A stretch of 64,000 nt of DNA, taken from NCBI GenBank assembly GCA_019787685.1, contig JAHNUO010000011.1:310001-374000 (forward strand), in the 5' to 3' direction. This DNA is from Chiua virens (Eukaryota > Basidiomycota > Agaricomycetes > Boletales > Boletaceae). Both the position numbers and the translations under genes were made by a program. Shown here in pieces: positions 47,101 to 58,500 of the stretch (position 1 is the stretch's first letter; every line of letters begins with the position of its first letter). The notes beneath the pieces are model-generated. The model was given only the letters and a program-made list of their open reading frames with translations, had not been told where the DNA came from and made no database searches.

Positions 47101-48308
47101 GATGAGAAAGAGCAGAAAACGTATGTCTAAACACACTCACGATGCGAAGAGACAGTAGGAATGAATCACAACTCATTAGATTTGCTAAGGCTACCAGTAG
47201 AACTTGAAGTACTTACATGCGCTCGGAAGTAGGTTTCAGGAAGGATGTCACGAAGACTCCGCAAAGTGACTTTCCCGTTTTCTTCACCGGTCGCAATACA
47301 GTCGTTTTCCGGAGAAAGTACAATAGACCAAACTGAGCTTTTGTACTCGATGACGGGACCAATTTGCACTTGCGTAGAGCCGTCCCAGAAGGATATGAAC
47401 ATGTTTGCGACGACGGCTAAAAACTTCTGGTCTCGGGATAGGACGATTGAATTTGTGTTCACGTTTGTACAACCGGGAATGGCCCAGGTAGTCAGCAAGG
47501 ATCCTGACGACGTATCGAAATATTTGGCATCAGTGAACGAGGCAGCAAAAAGTTGACGCCCATCGGCAGACCATGCGAGCGGTGTGGATGACCATGGCGG
47601 GAACGGACACGGGATGTCCAGCAGTAGTTGTCCGCCAACACTGTCGAAAATCCGAATGGACGTCCTAGTGGCGACGGCGAGGCAGTCTCCATTTGGAGAG
47701 AATCGAACCGCCACTACAGACGCGGCAGGAAGCAAGCTGATGAGCTGTGCGCCAGTGACCATGTTCCAGATAGAGACAACGCAGTCATCTCCGCTCGTCG
47801 CAAATCGCGTCGAGTCTGGAGAAATATCGATTGACCATACGTATCCTTCATGGCCATCGATGTCCAGGACCTTTTCACCAGTCACCGCGTTCCACACGGC
47901 TATGTTCGGCTTTGAACGCTTGAGTCCGCATACTAGCCACTTGCCATCCGGCGATAGCGCAGCAGCCCAGATGGCGCTACCTGCTTGAATGGGTTTACCG
48001 ACTTGAAGTCCGTTGTCTGCTCGCCATCGCCGAATCATCCATTCATCACCACTGCTCAAGAGCTGTTCCCCATCCTTGGCAAAGCAGACGGAGTATATCT
48101 GATATCCACCATTGGTGTCGATCACTAAATCCGGATCGTGTAGATCAGAGATGTCTGGTTGTGCGAGTACGATCTTGGAGTCGTTCATTGAAGGTTCAAA
48201 ATACCATTTTCGATCATGGTACTGTCGCACGACGGAATATATAGTTTTCCAATCGAAACGGCATTCACCGAGTCTCTCCTGCAACGTCACAATGCGTAAG
48301 TATGACAC
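44198..48308 (-). CDS. WD40-TPR-HET multidomain protein (allorecognition-type)
   Basis: Read on the minus strand as one gene of at least five exons. The N-terminal 380-codon exon (48308 to about 47210) holds about seven WD40-like blades, for example GHEGYVWSIDISPD, SGDDCVVSIWNMVTG and FSPNGDCLAVAT. Middle exons (about 47130-45860) encode TPR-like helices (SLVRSRMKLYDLAIDDAKK, AIVLFECGKQDDAFSRIDDL, RSKARALLALWDDSLEDAEE). The last exon (45805-44198) is a HET domain with YVTFSHVWQGEE, WSDTCCIDKTISAML, TATFVYLADV and RAWTSQELLVPKVIRFYDHN, then a C-terminal beta-rich part. The TPR and HET exons join in phase (donor GTTTAA near 45860, acceptor GCGCAG near 45795). HET domains trigger cell death on heterokaryon incompatibility; WD40 and TPR parts usually bind partners. 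Whether WD40 and TPR-HET are one transcript is inferred from spacing and orientation. The first Met may be further upstream or at MNDSKIVLAQ. Confidence 0.75.
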
Positions 48309-48660
48309 TGAACATCAAACGAGGTGCTGATTATATATTAGATGTGATTACCCCAGGAGAGGTTTGTATGCCTACATGTTGAATGAGAAACTCCATCATT
48401 GACGCTGAACCACAGGGTTGGGGCCGTGGGAATCAGCCGCCAAGGGCCGTGACTTTGGTTCCTACTGTGTCTGCAATAGTGCCAGTTAGTACGTCGATGA
48501 GCTCCAAGCATGTCCCTGAGGTCGGGTCGCCGATGCACTTTCTGGGTCGTGTGAAGTAATCGAAATCTAACTGACGTGTCTGTAAAACTGGTCACGGTGC
48601 CACCTCACTCTCATGCTCGATCCGTTCATTTCCGTTCGACTCGGGGATGCTGACGAGGTG

Positions 48661-48668
48661 ATATAAAA
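48661..48668 (+). promoter_or_regulatory. TATA box of P450 H
   Basis: ATATAAAA lies 78 bp before the start codon, preceded by GCTGACGAGGTG, and matches the arrangement upstream of P450 E. It is the nearest clear core promoter element in the 430-bp divergent space shared with the WD40-TPR-HET gene. Confidence 0.65.
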
Positions 48669-48738
48669 GGTCGTGAATCGATAAGGAGGCAGGGTCCTCA
48701 TTACAAACCGCCCCCTCGAACAGTTAACTGCCACGTTA

Positions 48739-50909
48739 ATGAGTTTCCAAGACCCGGTCCCTGCACCGCAGCAAAATGCCAAGTTCATCGTTGCAGCGGC
48801 AGCTTGTGCCATTGTCGTTACCATGATCGTGATCGAATGGCTGCGGCGATGCCCCCGCGTAAGCACACTCTCATCAAGCGATTTCTCGTTCATCCTCCAC
48901 CGCCGTGGCGTTGACGCGCTTCGCTCGTACTCGTGCAGCTCGATGCCTTCCCGACTGTCGGATCAAATGGCTGGTTGGGCTCTTGGTCTGGTCAGTATTT
49001 AACCAGCACCGCTGAGATGTTGCAGAAAGGTTACGACAAGGCAAGTCGTACTTCCTCTCAGAGTTCATATATCTTACTCGACGTGCTTGGTGTTGGTAGT
49101 ACCACTCTAAGCCATTCAAGATCGCCTATCAACACCGCTGGGTGGTTATTTTGAACAAACGCGAGCACGTGGAACAAGTGGTGAAAGCATCCGAGGATGA
49201 CTTGTCTTTTTTCCATGCCTTGAATGAGGTTCGCAATTAGTCTTGGTATCGATACGGGTTGACAGACAACGTTAATAGTGGTTGAATCTGCGATATACGG
49301 TGGGAGATGAAAGCAACGAGAACAGTGGCCGTGTTGTGCGTTGGCTCTCGCATTTGACAAGACATACCCGAACGATGTATCCCGATATGAGGGAGGAGAT
49401 TGTGACGACGTTTAATGAACTTTTGGATCTCAATGATGGTGGTGAGTGGTTCTGCGTCAATCGCCGGGTCCATGGATTGATCTCGGAAAGGCTCGGAGTG
49501 GAAGAGCGTCCCAGCGCTCAGTATGGTGCAACAGGTGATCTCTAGGGCGAGCAACAGGGCATTCGTTGGGCTTCCGTTGTGTACGCTTTTCTTCCGCTCA
49601 TTCCTTGGTATGCTTCTTTATTCGTCATTCTAGGCCGTAATGCGGATTACATCGGCTTAAATGTCCGCTTTTCCATCAATGTTGTAAAAGCAGGGGTTTC
49701 CATCGGGACGCTCCCCAAGCTCATGAGACCGTGGGTCGTCTTGTGATATCGAGAACTAATCTCATACCGTCGACAGTCTAGCAGCCCATCTCCTCGCGCG
49801 CATTGTCACGAGGGAGAAGGCTCGTGCTCTGAAGCATCTCGGGCCCGTCATTGAAAACCGACTGACATATCTGAAAAAGTACGGGAATGCCTGGACTGAA
49901 AAACCTGTTTGTCTGGTTTATGTGTACTTATCTGAGCATGCTGACTGTGGTCGCCATTAGAACGACCTATTATCGTGGTTGATCGACGAGGGGGAAGGTC
50001 CTGGGTTGACTATCGAAGGCTTGGTATTGCGTGTGCTGATGGTCAACACAAGTGCCATTCACGTGCGTTCGATACTGTTGGTCTGTTCGCGCGTTACTGA
50101 TCACGGTGTGCTTGTAACAGAACTCTGCCCATGTGCGTACGAGTGGATGTGGTTGTCACGGTTCCGAGTTGACCCTGGCTTTACATCCGATTGTAGAGCT
50201 TCACTCACGCACTCTACTACCTTGCGGCAAATCCTCAGTATATCCAACCCCTCCGCGAGGAGGTTGAAACAGTTATCGAGGAGGAGGGATGGACGAAGGA
50301 TGGGCTGGATAAGATGACTAAAATCGACAGCTTTCTGAAAGAGTGCCAGCGTCTGGAAGGGGTGAACTCTCGTGGGTGTTCATAGCCCTGGTAATGACCT
50401 TAGTAAAGGTAGAAATGACTCGTTTGTTTTTTAATAGTGGCCATCAAACGCAAGGCAACGAAGGACTTTACGTTTTCAGATGGCACGTTTATACCGAAAG
50501 GGACAATGATTGGAATTGCCACACGGTCCCTGCACTTGGACGATAACTTGTACGAGAATGCAAGAGCATTCGAGCCATTCCGATTTGATGCGATGCAGAG
50601 CGAGGACAAAGTGGACATTAAATATCGATTGACCTCGACCGGGATGGAATACCTGCCCTTTGGGCATGGAAAGCATGCGTGGTACGACTTTTTTCTTTCT
50701 TTCTGGTCCTCTGAACGGGTACTGATTTCTGGATCAGCCCTGGGCGTTTCTTTGCCGCAATGGAGATGATGATTATGTTGGCACATATCGTCATAACGTA
50801 TGATGTCCAGTTGGAGGACCAGGCGACGCGTCCGGCTAGTTTGTTTGTTGGAACTACGGTCCTGGCAGATCCCCGTGCCAAAGTATTGTTTAAAAAGAGG
50901 GTCAACTGA
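48739..50909 (+). CDS. Cytochrome P450 H, intact
   Basis: Twelve exons in the common pattern, all in phase from ATG 48739 (MSFQDPVPAPQQNAK) to TGA 50907-50909. The anchor is FIVAAAACAIVVTMIVIEWL. Intron 2 has a GC donor (49041). The microexon (50121-50132) encodes NSAH, so the Thr usual after IH in the I-helix is Asn here. ExxR is ECQR and the heme loop is FGHGKHACPGRFFAA. It is the parental type of P450s C, D and E by sequence. ER membrane monooxygenase; substrate unknown. It is divergent from the HET-domain gene and has a good TATA box, so of all copies it looks the most likely to be expressed together with B. Confidence 0.92.
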
Positions 50910-51280
50910 AGGTTACTTGTGCTGTTAACGCTTGATCTCGAGGCAAGTACTAACTATGCATCTACCCCCAAACTTGAATGCAGCTACTTCTAGCTCCAAT
51001 AGCAATGACCCCATAGTTTTGCTTGTCCGTATCTACCAGTGTATCCAGATGACCCAATCTTTCAGACCTCGGCGCTGAACTGGAAATATTTAAACAGCGA
51101 GAATCATTGCGACCAGCTTTACATGGGAAGACACCACGATTCGTGAACAAGATCAAAGGTTAATGTTGTGTCGCGAACACAACGTGCAGCACAAAGATAG
51201 CCAATCGGATCTAATGGGTGCATCGCCACCCAAGCTTAGCTGCTCGTCACGTGCCCCATCTTGTAAGAAAACCCTTGTGC
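50910..51280. other. Intergenic, nothing recognised
   Basis: Terminator side of P450 H and promoter side of the OXLD1-like gene. No motif stands out. Confidence 0.35.
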
Positions 51281-51852
51281 ATGCTTTCTCGATGTTTCCT
51301 TGGCCGACTTAGGCTTTCCCCCGGTGTTCGATGGGCATCTAGTAGTGTCTCATATCCACGGCGAGGTAGAAACCTCACAGAACGATACCGCACGCTCGAA
51401 AAGACCGGCAAGACTAATCGCCCCACGCTCCTGTTCCCGAATGGACCCACCCGCACTACACCGACGGATACCGATATCATTTCTGGTTTGGTGATACCCA
51501 AAGAGCCACTGGTACCTAGAGACGATGGTATGTGATGCCGTGTTTCACTCTCGAATCTGATGAGATCGTTGTCTTAGAGTGCTGTATGTCTGGATGCGCC
51601 GTGTGCGTGTACGACCTGTATGAGGAGGCACTTGGAGCGTACAAGGAGTCTGTGGAGACGCTCCGTGCTGCGCTCTCTGCCCGCCATGTACCTGAGGCTG
51701 AGTGGCCTGTACATATTCGTACTGGTGAGAACGGTCCCACGACGAAGGACAACAAATCGAAGGATGCTGTGATGGATGCGTTTGAGGCGATGGAGCGAGC
51801 ATTGAAGGTGAAGCGGGACCGACGGGCATCGATAGAGGCTGAGAGTGCGTGA
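51281..51852 (+). CDS. Oxidoreductase-like domain protein (OXLD1-like), mitochondrial
   Basis: Two exons, 51281-51527 and 51578-51852, give 173 residues. The N-terminus (MLSRCFLGRLRLSPGVRW) is basic, hydroxylated and free of acidic residues, like a mitochondrial targeting sequence. After the intron comes the Oxidored-like signature ECCMSGCAVCVYDLYEEAL with its Cys motif C-C-x3-C-x2-C, where the first Glu codon is split by the intron. The family is small and conserved in eukaryotes; its biochemical role is not settled. The C-terminal tail is lysine- and alanine-rich. The start was chosen for the targeting sequence; upstream codons in frame have no ATG. Confidence 0.8.
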
Positions 51853-52069
51853 TGACTTGGACACTTGGTTAGTGCTGATGTAGCGGTGTAGAGCGTGCAA
51901 GAGGCGAGGCGCTGGCGGGGGATGGGGACCGTGTGGGACTGGATCTGCGGGGATTGTACGAAGGGATCATGTGGCTTGTGTTTGTGAACCGATCGAGTCA
52001 TTGAGATTCGGTGTGACTCAGCGTGCAAGCATCTTAAAACCGATGAGCTCTTGAATTGTGACGTCGACC

Positions 52070-55000
52070 ATGCCAGAACAACACGATGATTCCCCTCAAC
52101 AACGCCAACATCGACCACGACATCGGCGCGGTGGTCCTCGACGTGGCCAGCAGGACCAACCGTCCGATTCAGCGCCATCGGAATCCCACCCACCCCGTCC
52201 ATCTCGTCGTGCTCGATTCAAGGCGACCCTCACTGAACCAGAGACCCCCTCCACGCCGCCCACCGAGTCAGCTAAACCCAAGCCCAGAACCCGTCGTGTC
52301 TTTCCCCCAGGTGACGACCTCACGTCGACCCTCACCCACGCCCTCCGTACATCACCCTACCCCGACTGTCCCATCTGTTTCAACCCGATTCGTCCTGAAC
52401 ATTCCACCTGGTCGTGCTCTCCACCTGTCTCTCCTGGGAGCACGGATCTAGACGAAAAAACCTGTTGTTGGAACTCCTTCCATCTCAAGTGCATACGCGC
52501 CTGGGCGGAGAAGAGCGTCAAGGAACTCGAAGAAGCCTGGCGCGCAAGGGGCGAGTCAAAACCTGGCGAATGGCACTGTCCGGGGTGTCGCACGACGCGC
52601 CAGGCGGTGCCGCAGACTTACATGTATGCAGAGTCGCTCGAACATCGTTGCTTGCACATTGACTAACCGATCCCAGGTGCTTTTGTCTTCGCATGCGCCA
52701 CCCGGCCCCTCCGCGTATTGCTACCCCCCATTCGTGTGCACAACCGTGTTCGCGCCCGCGTTCGGGGTGCAAACATGCCTGCCCGTTGCCGTGTCATCCA
52801 GGCCCGTGTCCACCGTGTGCGGTGACGATCCAGGTCTCATGTTTCTGCGGCAAGGAGAAACACAGCGCAAAATGTCAGGTTGGCCTGGGCGCGACCTCGT
52901 CGTCGTTTTCGTGCACACAACCGTGTCTTAGACAACTCGAATGTGGCAATCCGGACCATGTATGCGCAGAGACGTGTCATGACGGTCCGTGTCCGCCGTG
53001 TCCGGCGCGAGAAGAAATTCAATGCTGGTGTGGACGAGCAACCAAATACGTTGCATGTGGCGAAGCTAAACTCCAAGACGCTACAAAATTGGTTGTTGTC
53101 GAGGACGATGGCTCCGAAAGAACATGGATGGGAAGCTATGGCTGCTATCATCCATGCGAACGGTATGGATGTTGTTTACTAGTAACTGCGGCTGTATTGA
53201 TATATGTTTCCTAGCCCATTCGCCTGTTCACATCACTCTTGTTCTAAGCTCTGTCATCCACCTTCACGGACACCACCGCCATGCCCCTTTGACCCCGAAC
53301 GCGTTTTGTCATGTGCATGTGGTCGGTGTCGTGTCGCCCGTTCATCCGACGAACTTGAAAGAGGCAGCACCCAATCATCTTCACATCTCCCCCCTCGTTC
53401 ATCTTGTACGTCACCCCTGCCTACTTGCACTTCCCCGTGCTCCAAACCCCTCCCCTGTGGCCACCTCTGCAAAGCGACCTGTCACTGGGATCTGTGTCCA
53501 CCCTGCACCCAAATCGTCAAACGCACCTGTCGCTGCGGCGCGACGAAACACAAATCCCCTTGCAGCGATCCCCTACTCGCGCCCCGCCCTGCCAATATCG
53601 ACAATGACACACCCGCGAGCGAGACTATCCTTTGTGACAAGCCCTGCCAAGCACTCCGCGTCTGCGGACGCCACCAATGTGGACGCATCTGCTGCCCACT
53701 CGCCTCCCAACGCAGCCCCGCCAAATCCTCCAAGAAGCGCGACCCCGCCCAACTCGACCTCGACGTGCTCCTCCAGCTCGACCCTGCCATGCGTGCGCTG
53801 CACGAGTGCGATCTGCCCTGCGGGCGCGTCCTCGCGTGCGGGAACCACCGTTGTCAGGAACGCGACCACAAGGGCCCGTGTGCGCTGTGTCCGAGAGGGG
53901 TGTTTGAGGAGCTCGTGTGTCTGTGTGGACGGACGGTGCTCGAGCCCCCAATTCAGTGCGGGACGGTATTGCACTGCGTGTATCCGTGTGCGAGACCGCC
54001 GCCGGCATGTGGGCATCCGCATGTACCGCATGGGTGTCACGAAGGGGAGGTCGTGGCGGGTGCGGATATGGCGGATGAAGGTTTGGGGCTGGGGGTGAGA
54101 GAGGTGCAGGGTGCGTGTCCGCCGTGCCCGTTCTTGACGGAGAAGCTGTGTGCATGTGGGAAGAAGCGGGTAGGGAACGTGCGCTGTTCGCAAGAGAGGG
54201 TGAGCTGTGGAAGCGTCTGTGGAAAGTGTGTCGACACGATTTCTTGTCTTTTGTAGGTGTCGACATTGACCTTTGTTGTCATGTAGGCTCCTGGCATGCG
54301 GGTTTCACCATTGCGAGCGACTCTGTCACGCGGACGCGTGCGGAACGTGTACCGCTGTCTGTGGTAAATCCCGTAAATCATGGTGCGTCGATCGTGACGT
54401 TTGGACATTCATATGCTCACGTTCCTCTTAGTCTCCCAGCCCACCACCCTTGTACACAGACTTGTCACGCCCCCACGGCATGCCCCGAAACCGAACCCTG
54501 CCTGGCGCCCGTGATGCTCACCTGCCCCTGTGGCAACCTCCGTTCGACCATCCCCTGTTCCGGGACCAAACTCACACTCGCATGCACGGGCGACTGCGAG
54601 ATCAAGAAGCGCAACGCACGGTTGGCAGACGCGCTCGGCATCAGTGAGGAGAAGCGGGATAGCAAGGGTCCCAAAGTGACGTGGTCGGCCGAGTTGGTCG
54701 GGTCTGCGCGGGTGATGGGACCCAAGTTTGTGGGGATCGTGGAGAAGGCATTTGCAGAGTGCGTGTTCGTGCATTTTTTGGGAAGAAAGCTGATTGTGTT
54801 CGTGTTTTTTATAGCTTCGTACACTCGGATCGCAGGACGCAGGTGTTGCCACACATGCCGCTTGAGCGGCGTAAATTCGTACACGACGTAGGTGTCTCGC
54901 GTGTTTGGTGTCGACTTGTGTGGGTGTCTGACTGTGCATCATGCAGCTCGCGTCGGTGTACCGTATGGACACGGTCATGGTGGACCAGGAACCACACCGA

Positions 55001-55477
55001 AGTGTACAGCTCATTCGGCGGATCGATACGCGTGTGCCGACGCCGTTGGTATCGCAGTACATTGCGTCGACGATGGGACGACTGGTCGAGTTGAGGTCGC
55101 TGGCTGGGGGCAAGGCTGTCGGTGCCCCCGCCGGGGGCGGCGCGAGTGCGAGTGGAAGCGGGAGTAGCAATGTGGGCATGGGCGCGAGTGGCGGGACTGG
55201 ACGATGGAACATGGTGGCCAAGTCTATGGGCGGGTCCCGTTCGGGGAGTACGACCCCTGCCAGGGTGCCATCGCCCGCGGGCGATGTTACTGGACTTGGC
55301 CGGTCGGGTGCGGTGAGTGCGGGAGGCGGGACAAAGTCGGGTACGTGGGTGTCCCCGTCGGTGCAAGCGCTGCGCGCGCAGGAGCGTGGAGAGGAGTCTC
55401 ACCCTCAGGTGCCGCCGAGTGGTGCGGGTGCCGGGGACGCACAGGACGTACCGGATGATTGGGAGGATGACGTGTAG
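52070..55477 (+). CDS. NFX1: NFX1-type zinc finger protein (FAP1/NFX1 homologue)
   Basis: Exons 52070-52623, 52677-53162, 53215-54225, 54287-54372, 54440-54758, 54815-54887, 54947-55477; phases close and give 1019 residues. Order of parts: basic N-terminus; RING/PHD-like C-rich domain (CPICFNPIRPEHSTWSC through WHCPGCR, residues about 105-185); a row of NFX1-type fingers with CHPGPCPPC, CHDGPCPPCP, CHWDLCPPC and CGNHRC motifs; an R3H domain (DFVHSDRRTQVL then MPLERRKFVHDLA); and a glycine/serine-rich acidic tail ending DDWEDDV. NFX1 proteins act as transcriptional regulators or ubiquitin ligases; the yeast homologue Fap1 binds Fpr1 (FKBP12). The gene is GC-rich and undamaged. Confidence 0.93.
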
Positions 55478-55803
55478 AATAAATTAGAGAGCCGGGGATT
55501 GGCAAGATGTGTCGACCTCGGATGGGCAATGCTACGGGACTATAACCTATCTACTTAGAGCCTGGACGGTAATGAATATTCACCGTCATTTTTGCACTTC
55601 TGTGATTGTAAATGTTGTTCTTGTGGCTGGTAGGGGGCTGACGATTGAGACGGAGATCTAAATTTCCCAAACCTTCATCCGCCTCTTGTACATAGGATGA
55701 TGCCTCCAATTCCAGTTCGTTATCACAATCACAATCAAAGTCATATTCACATCCACTCCCTTCTTCTTCAAGCAATCGATTCACTCTCAGATCTTGCACA
55801 GAT
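55478..55803. other. Border between NFX1 and mobile DNA
   Basis: Short AT-richer stretch. The minus strand has an 82-codon open frame rich in Asp and Glu (about 55551-55799) with no recognisable domain; it may belong to the neighbouring element. Confidence 0.35.
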
Positions 55804-57065
55804 CATGGTCAATTATGTTGGTCAGAATGCACCTCAAGATGCCACTGAGGATGGTGTTGCAGAGAATCCCCAAGATGCCACAAAATGCCATTGGCGAGTG
55901 GTAGAGGTCGAAGCCCTTATCAGGTACTTCCACTAGCACAAGGCTGAGAAGGAGGGATCTTCCAGCTTCAAGGACGTATCGTTTACTGGAGCTGCCGAGC
56001 ACCTCCAAGGCTTCCATATTGCAGGTTCAAAGAGAAAGGAGGGCAAGCACGTCAAGACAAAGTGGAATCTTGTATGTCGATTATTTATTCCATGTTGTAC
56101 AGCTAGATCTGAGTCATTCAATCCTTGTCCAGCTCAAAGCGCAGTATACAGCTATTGCTAAGTACCGTCACAAATCCGGCTTCAGCTGGGACGACGTCCA
56201 TGGAGCAAATATTCAGGGGAAGGAAGCTGAAAAGGTTTGGAAGGAGTATATTTCACAGAACCGGGTATGGTATTCTTTTGCATCATGATTGTACACCGTG
56301 ACACCAATTTAACTGATCTCTGTTTTACTGTAGTCCAATGCTGCAGTGAAGCCTTTCAAGAAGAAAAGTTTCCCCTTGCTCAACCTCATGGAAGAGATCT
56401 ATCCCGAGGAGGTAATAGCTAGAGGGGAGAATGTATTCCACCTGGGTCAAGATGGTGCAGCACTGCAACTTCCTGGTGGCGTTACTGCCACAGCTTGCGG
56501 TATGATGTTGTCCGACACTGGACTTGGAGGTCTGAGTCCCATCATGATGGATGTATCTGCTCCGGCATCGCCCGCCCCCCTCAGTTCTACTCGTTCCACT
56601 AGCAACAAACGCCCTCTTTCCACGGTCTCCCCAGATTCTACCACCTCTCCCTCACTCCTGTTTTCCCCACCAGCACTGGCATCTGTTTCAACGTACTCCA
56701 TCAACCCACCCTCCACAGTTTCAAGGAGCTCCAAGCGAAGCCACCTCTCTGCTGGAGGCAGAGACAATAACCTGAACAGGACGCTAGATGTACCATCAAT
56801 CACTATGGTGACAAGCTCAATCGCCAACCTCACTGACACTGTCTGGTCCTCATTTTGTGACAAGCTAACCGTGATCACTCAGGCCATGCAACAATTGTAC
56901 TCCCTTGAGCTGGCACCTTCTCCTGAACAAATCCTCGCCATTGGGGAATACTTTGCTGAGCCTGAGAATGAAGGGAAAGCACAGCTTTTTTTGAATTTCC
57001 AAGCAGCGCAGCATGTGGCTTACGCCAAGAAGCTTTCTGTCATGCTAGGTGTGTTGTCCGATTAG
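55804..57065 (+). pseudogene. SANT/Myb-like protein of a Harbinger-type element
   Basis: Three exons (start ATG 55804, introns after about 56070 and 56263). The N-terminal SANT/Myb-like domain reads CHWRVVEVEALIRYFH, then FKDVSFTGAAEHLQG and KTKWN / YRHKSGFSWDDVHGAN, the layout of Myb_DNA-bind_3 proteins that accompany fungal PIF/Harbinger transposases. The C-terminal half is Ser/Pro-rich, ending in helices (YFAEPENEGKAQLFLNF). A TAG stop at 55934-55936 interrupts the first helix, so the product is lost unless read through. It faces a transposase fragment on the opposite strand. Confidence 0.65.
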
Positions 57066-57168
57066 AGCTTGAGTGGGATTCAAGTTGGGTGGAAATCCGT
57101 CTGTATCACAGTAGTCTGTCATGTTTTCCTAATTGAATTGATTGGTCACTACAATTTGAATAATCGTG

Positions 57169-57480
57169 CTACAACAGATCGAGCTCATCTAAAAGATCGT
57201 TGGTAATGTCTGAGTCTGCATCTGAGTCCTCAGCCTGCCCGTGGTGCTCCCCACATTGCATCAAAATCCTCTGGTAATCCTCCCACATCGCCTGGGCAAT
57301 GTTGTCGTGCATCCGTCGAGCCATCACATCATCAGCGGCATCGCGGTCTTGATCTGTTGGAATATGTACAATCTGTTCCGACTGTTCCGGGTAGTTCCCG
57401 CATTTCTGAGGCTTCCGCTTCTGGAAGTTCCAAGGTTCCCACGCTCTGGAAGTACCGGAATGACTATAGACTTATTGTAG
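57169..57480 (-). pseudogene. C-terminal remnant of a Harbinger-like transposase
   Basis: The minus strand from about 57360 to the TAG at 57171-57169 reads RRMHDNIAQAMWEDYQRIL and an acidic tail ending LLDELDLL. The IAQAMWxDYQ pattern is typical for the C-terminal end of fungal DDE_Tnp_4 (HARBI1-like) proteins. No DDE catalytic part is present; the frame upstream of 57360 is open for a while but not recognisable. Together with the convergent SANT gene it marks a decayed Harbinger element. Confidence 0.5.
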
Positions 57481-57855
57481 TACCTTAGGCACTACAATAC
57501 AATTAGTTACAATCATCAATGCAGTACCATTACTCCTCACTACAGGTACAGCATAGCATTACAGTAGATATATAAACATGTTCTACTGTACATACAGAAT
57601 AACAATCTTCTCTCTCTCCATCCTCCATAATATCATCTTGAGCTTCACCATCAGGTAAGTCACCAGAGCAGTGACTCTGCCCTCGGGACAACCGGGTCCT
57701 TTGGAACTGGTCTGTTCTAACATGATCAACGGCAGTGTGTTCCTGCCTACCATTACCTTGACCATTATCATCATCATCATCTGATTCGGAGTCCGAGTCC
57801 AAATCCTCAGTGGTGTGATCGTTGAGATCATGGGAATGGATGAAGTTGTGCAGGG
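57481..57855. other. Acidic-repeat region next to the LTR
   Basis: The minus strand contains an Asp/Ser-rich frame (DSDSESDDDDDNGQGN). It may be a low-complexity part of the transposon neighbourhood. No function is visible, and it is cut by the retrotransposon border. Confidence 0.3.
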
Positions 57856-58500
57856 TGTTACGATACCAACTTTTCCTTCTTTAACAACTTCGACCTTCAA
57901 TCTATTCTAAAGATACTCGCCTCATGTCAAGGCTGTCCAAAGGATCATATCTGATTGGCTGCCACAATAACACAGCATCCATCACCTCATGTCCTTATCT
58001 ATTCATTTCCCTTATCACTGACTCATTATCGGCAGTGCAAGGCTATGCTCTTATCTATGACTCATAACAATTCACACCTTATCATCCAATAGGATACATT
58101 ATGCTTATCTATGTAGTTCATACTCAGCTTAGAACTCCGACATCCATGTAGTATATAAACCCCATGAATTTCAGCCAGAGAGCTCTAACAAAGTTCTCTT
58201 GGAGTTTTTGCCTCTTCACTGGACTGAACCCCCTCTTCACTCAACCACTACACTTAACAGTCTATCCTTGTTCTAGGTTGTTTCATTAGAACTTTGTTGC
58301 CTTTCTTCGCCGTTGAAACTACTGTCAAGTCCCTCGACCTCGTCGTAGCCGTCTTACCACTAAACAAGGAGCAAGCGCCAGAAGTAAGTCGCAACCTTTG
58401 AATGGAAGATTTTATTAGCTTCAAATAAGCCGCTCGAGACTCAAGGTCCACATAGCACACCAGCTAATAGTGCACCTGTCGCTGATATTGTCCTCTTTAC
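57856..58500 (+). repeat. Candidate 5' LTR of the Ty3 element
   Basis: Begins with TGTTACGATA, contains a TATA box (TATATAA, 58152-58158) and short direct repeats around CTTATCTAT in the U3-like part (57990-58120). The right end was not found, so the end given is approximate. Confidence 0.4.

Noticed and set aside
4891..50909. A complete secondary-metabolite cluster.
   Set aside because: P450s and transporters are present, but no terpene synthase, PKS, NRPS, prenyltransferase or pathway regulator could be identified in the window.
53573..54266. Long open frames of about 206 and 213 codons antisense to NFX1.
   Set aside because: GC-rich coding DNA of NFX1 gives long antisense frames; the Cys/His pattern on the plus strand proves the sense gene.
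54409..55402. Antisense frames of 270 and 197 codons over the NFX1 end.
   Set aside because: Shadows of the GC-rich R3H and glycine-rich exons, no own signature.
57241..57480. A 79-codon plus-strand frame beside the SANT gene.
   Set aside because: It is antisense to the transposase remnant, whose acidic tail and IAQAMWEDYQ motif are more convincing.
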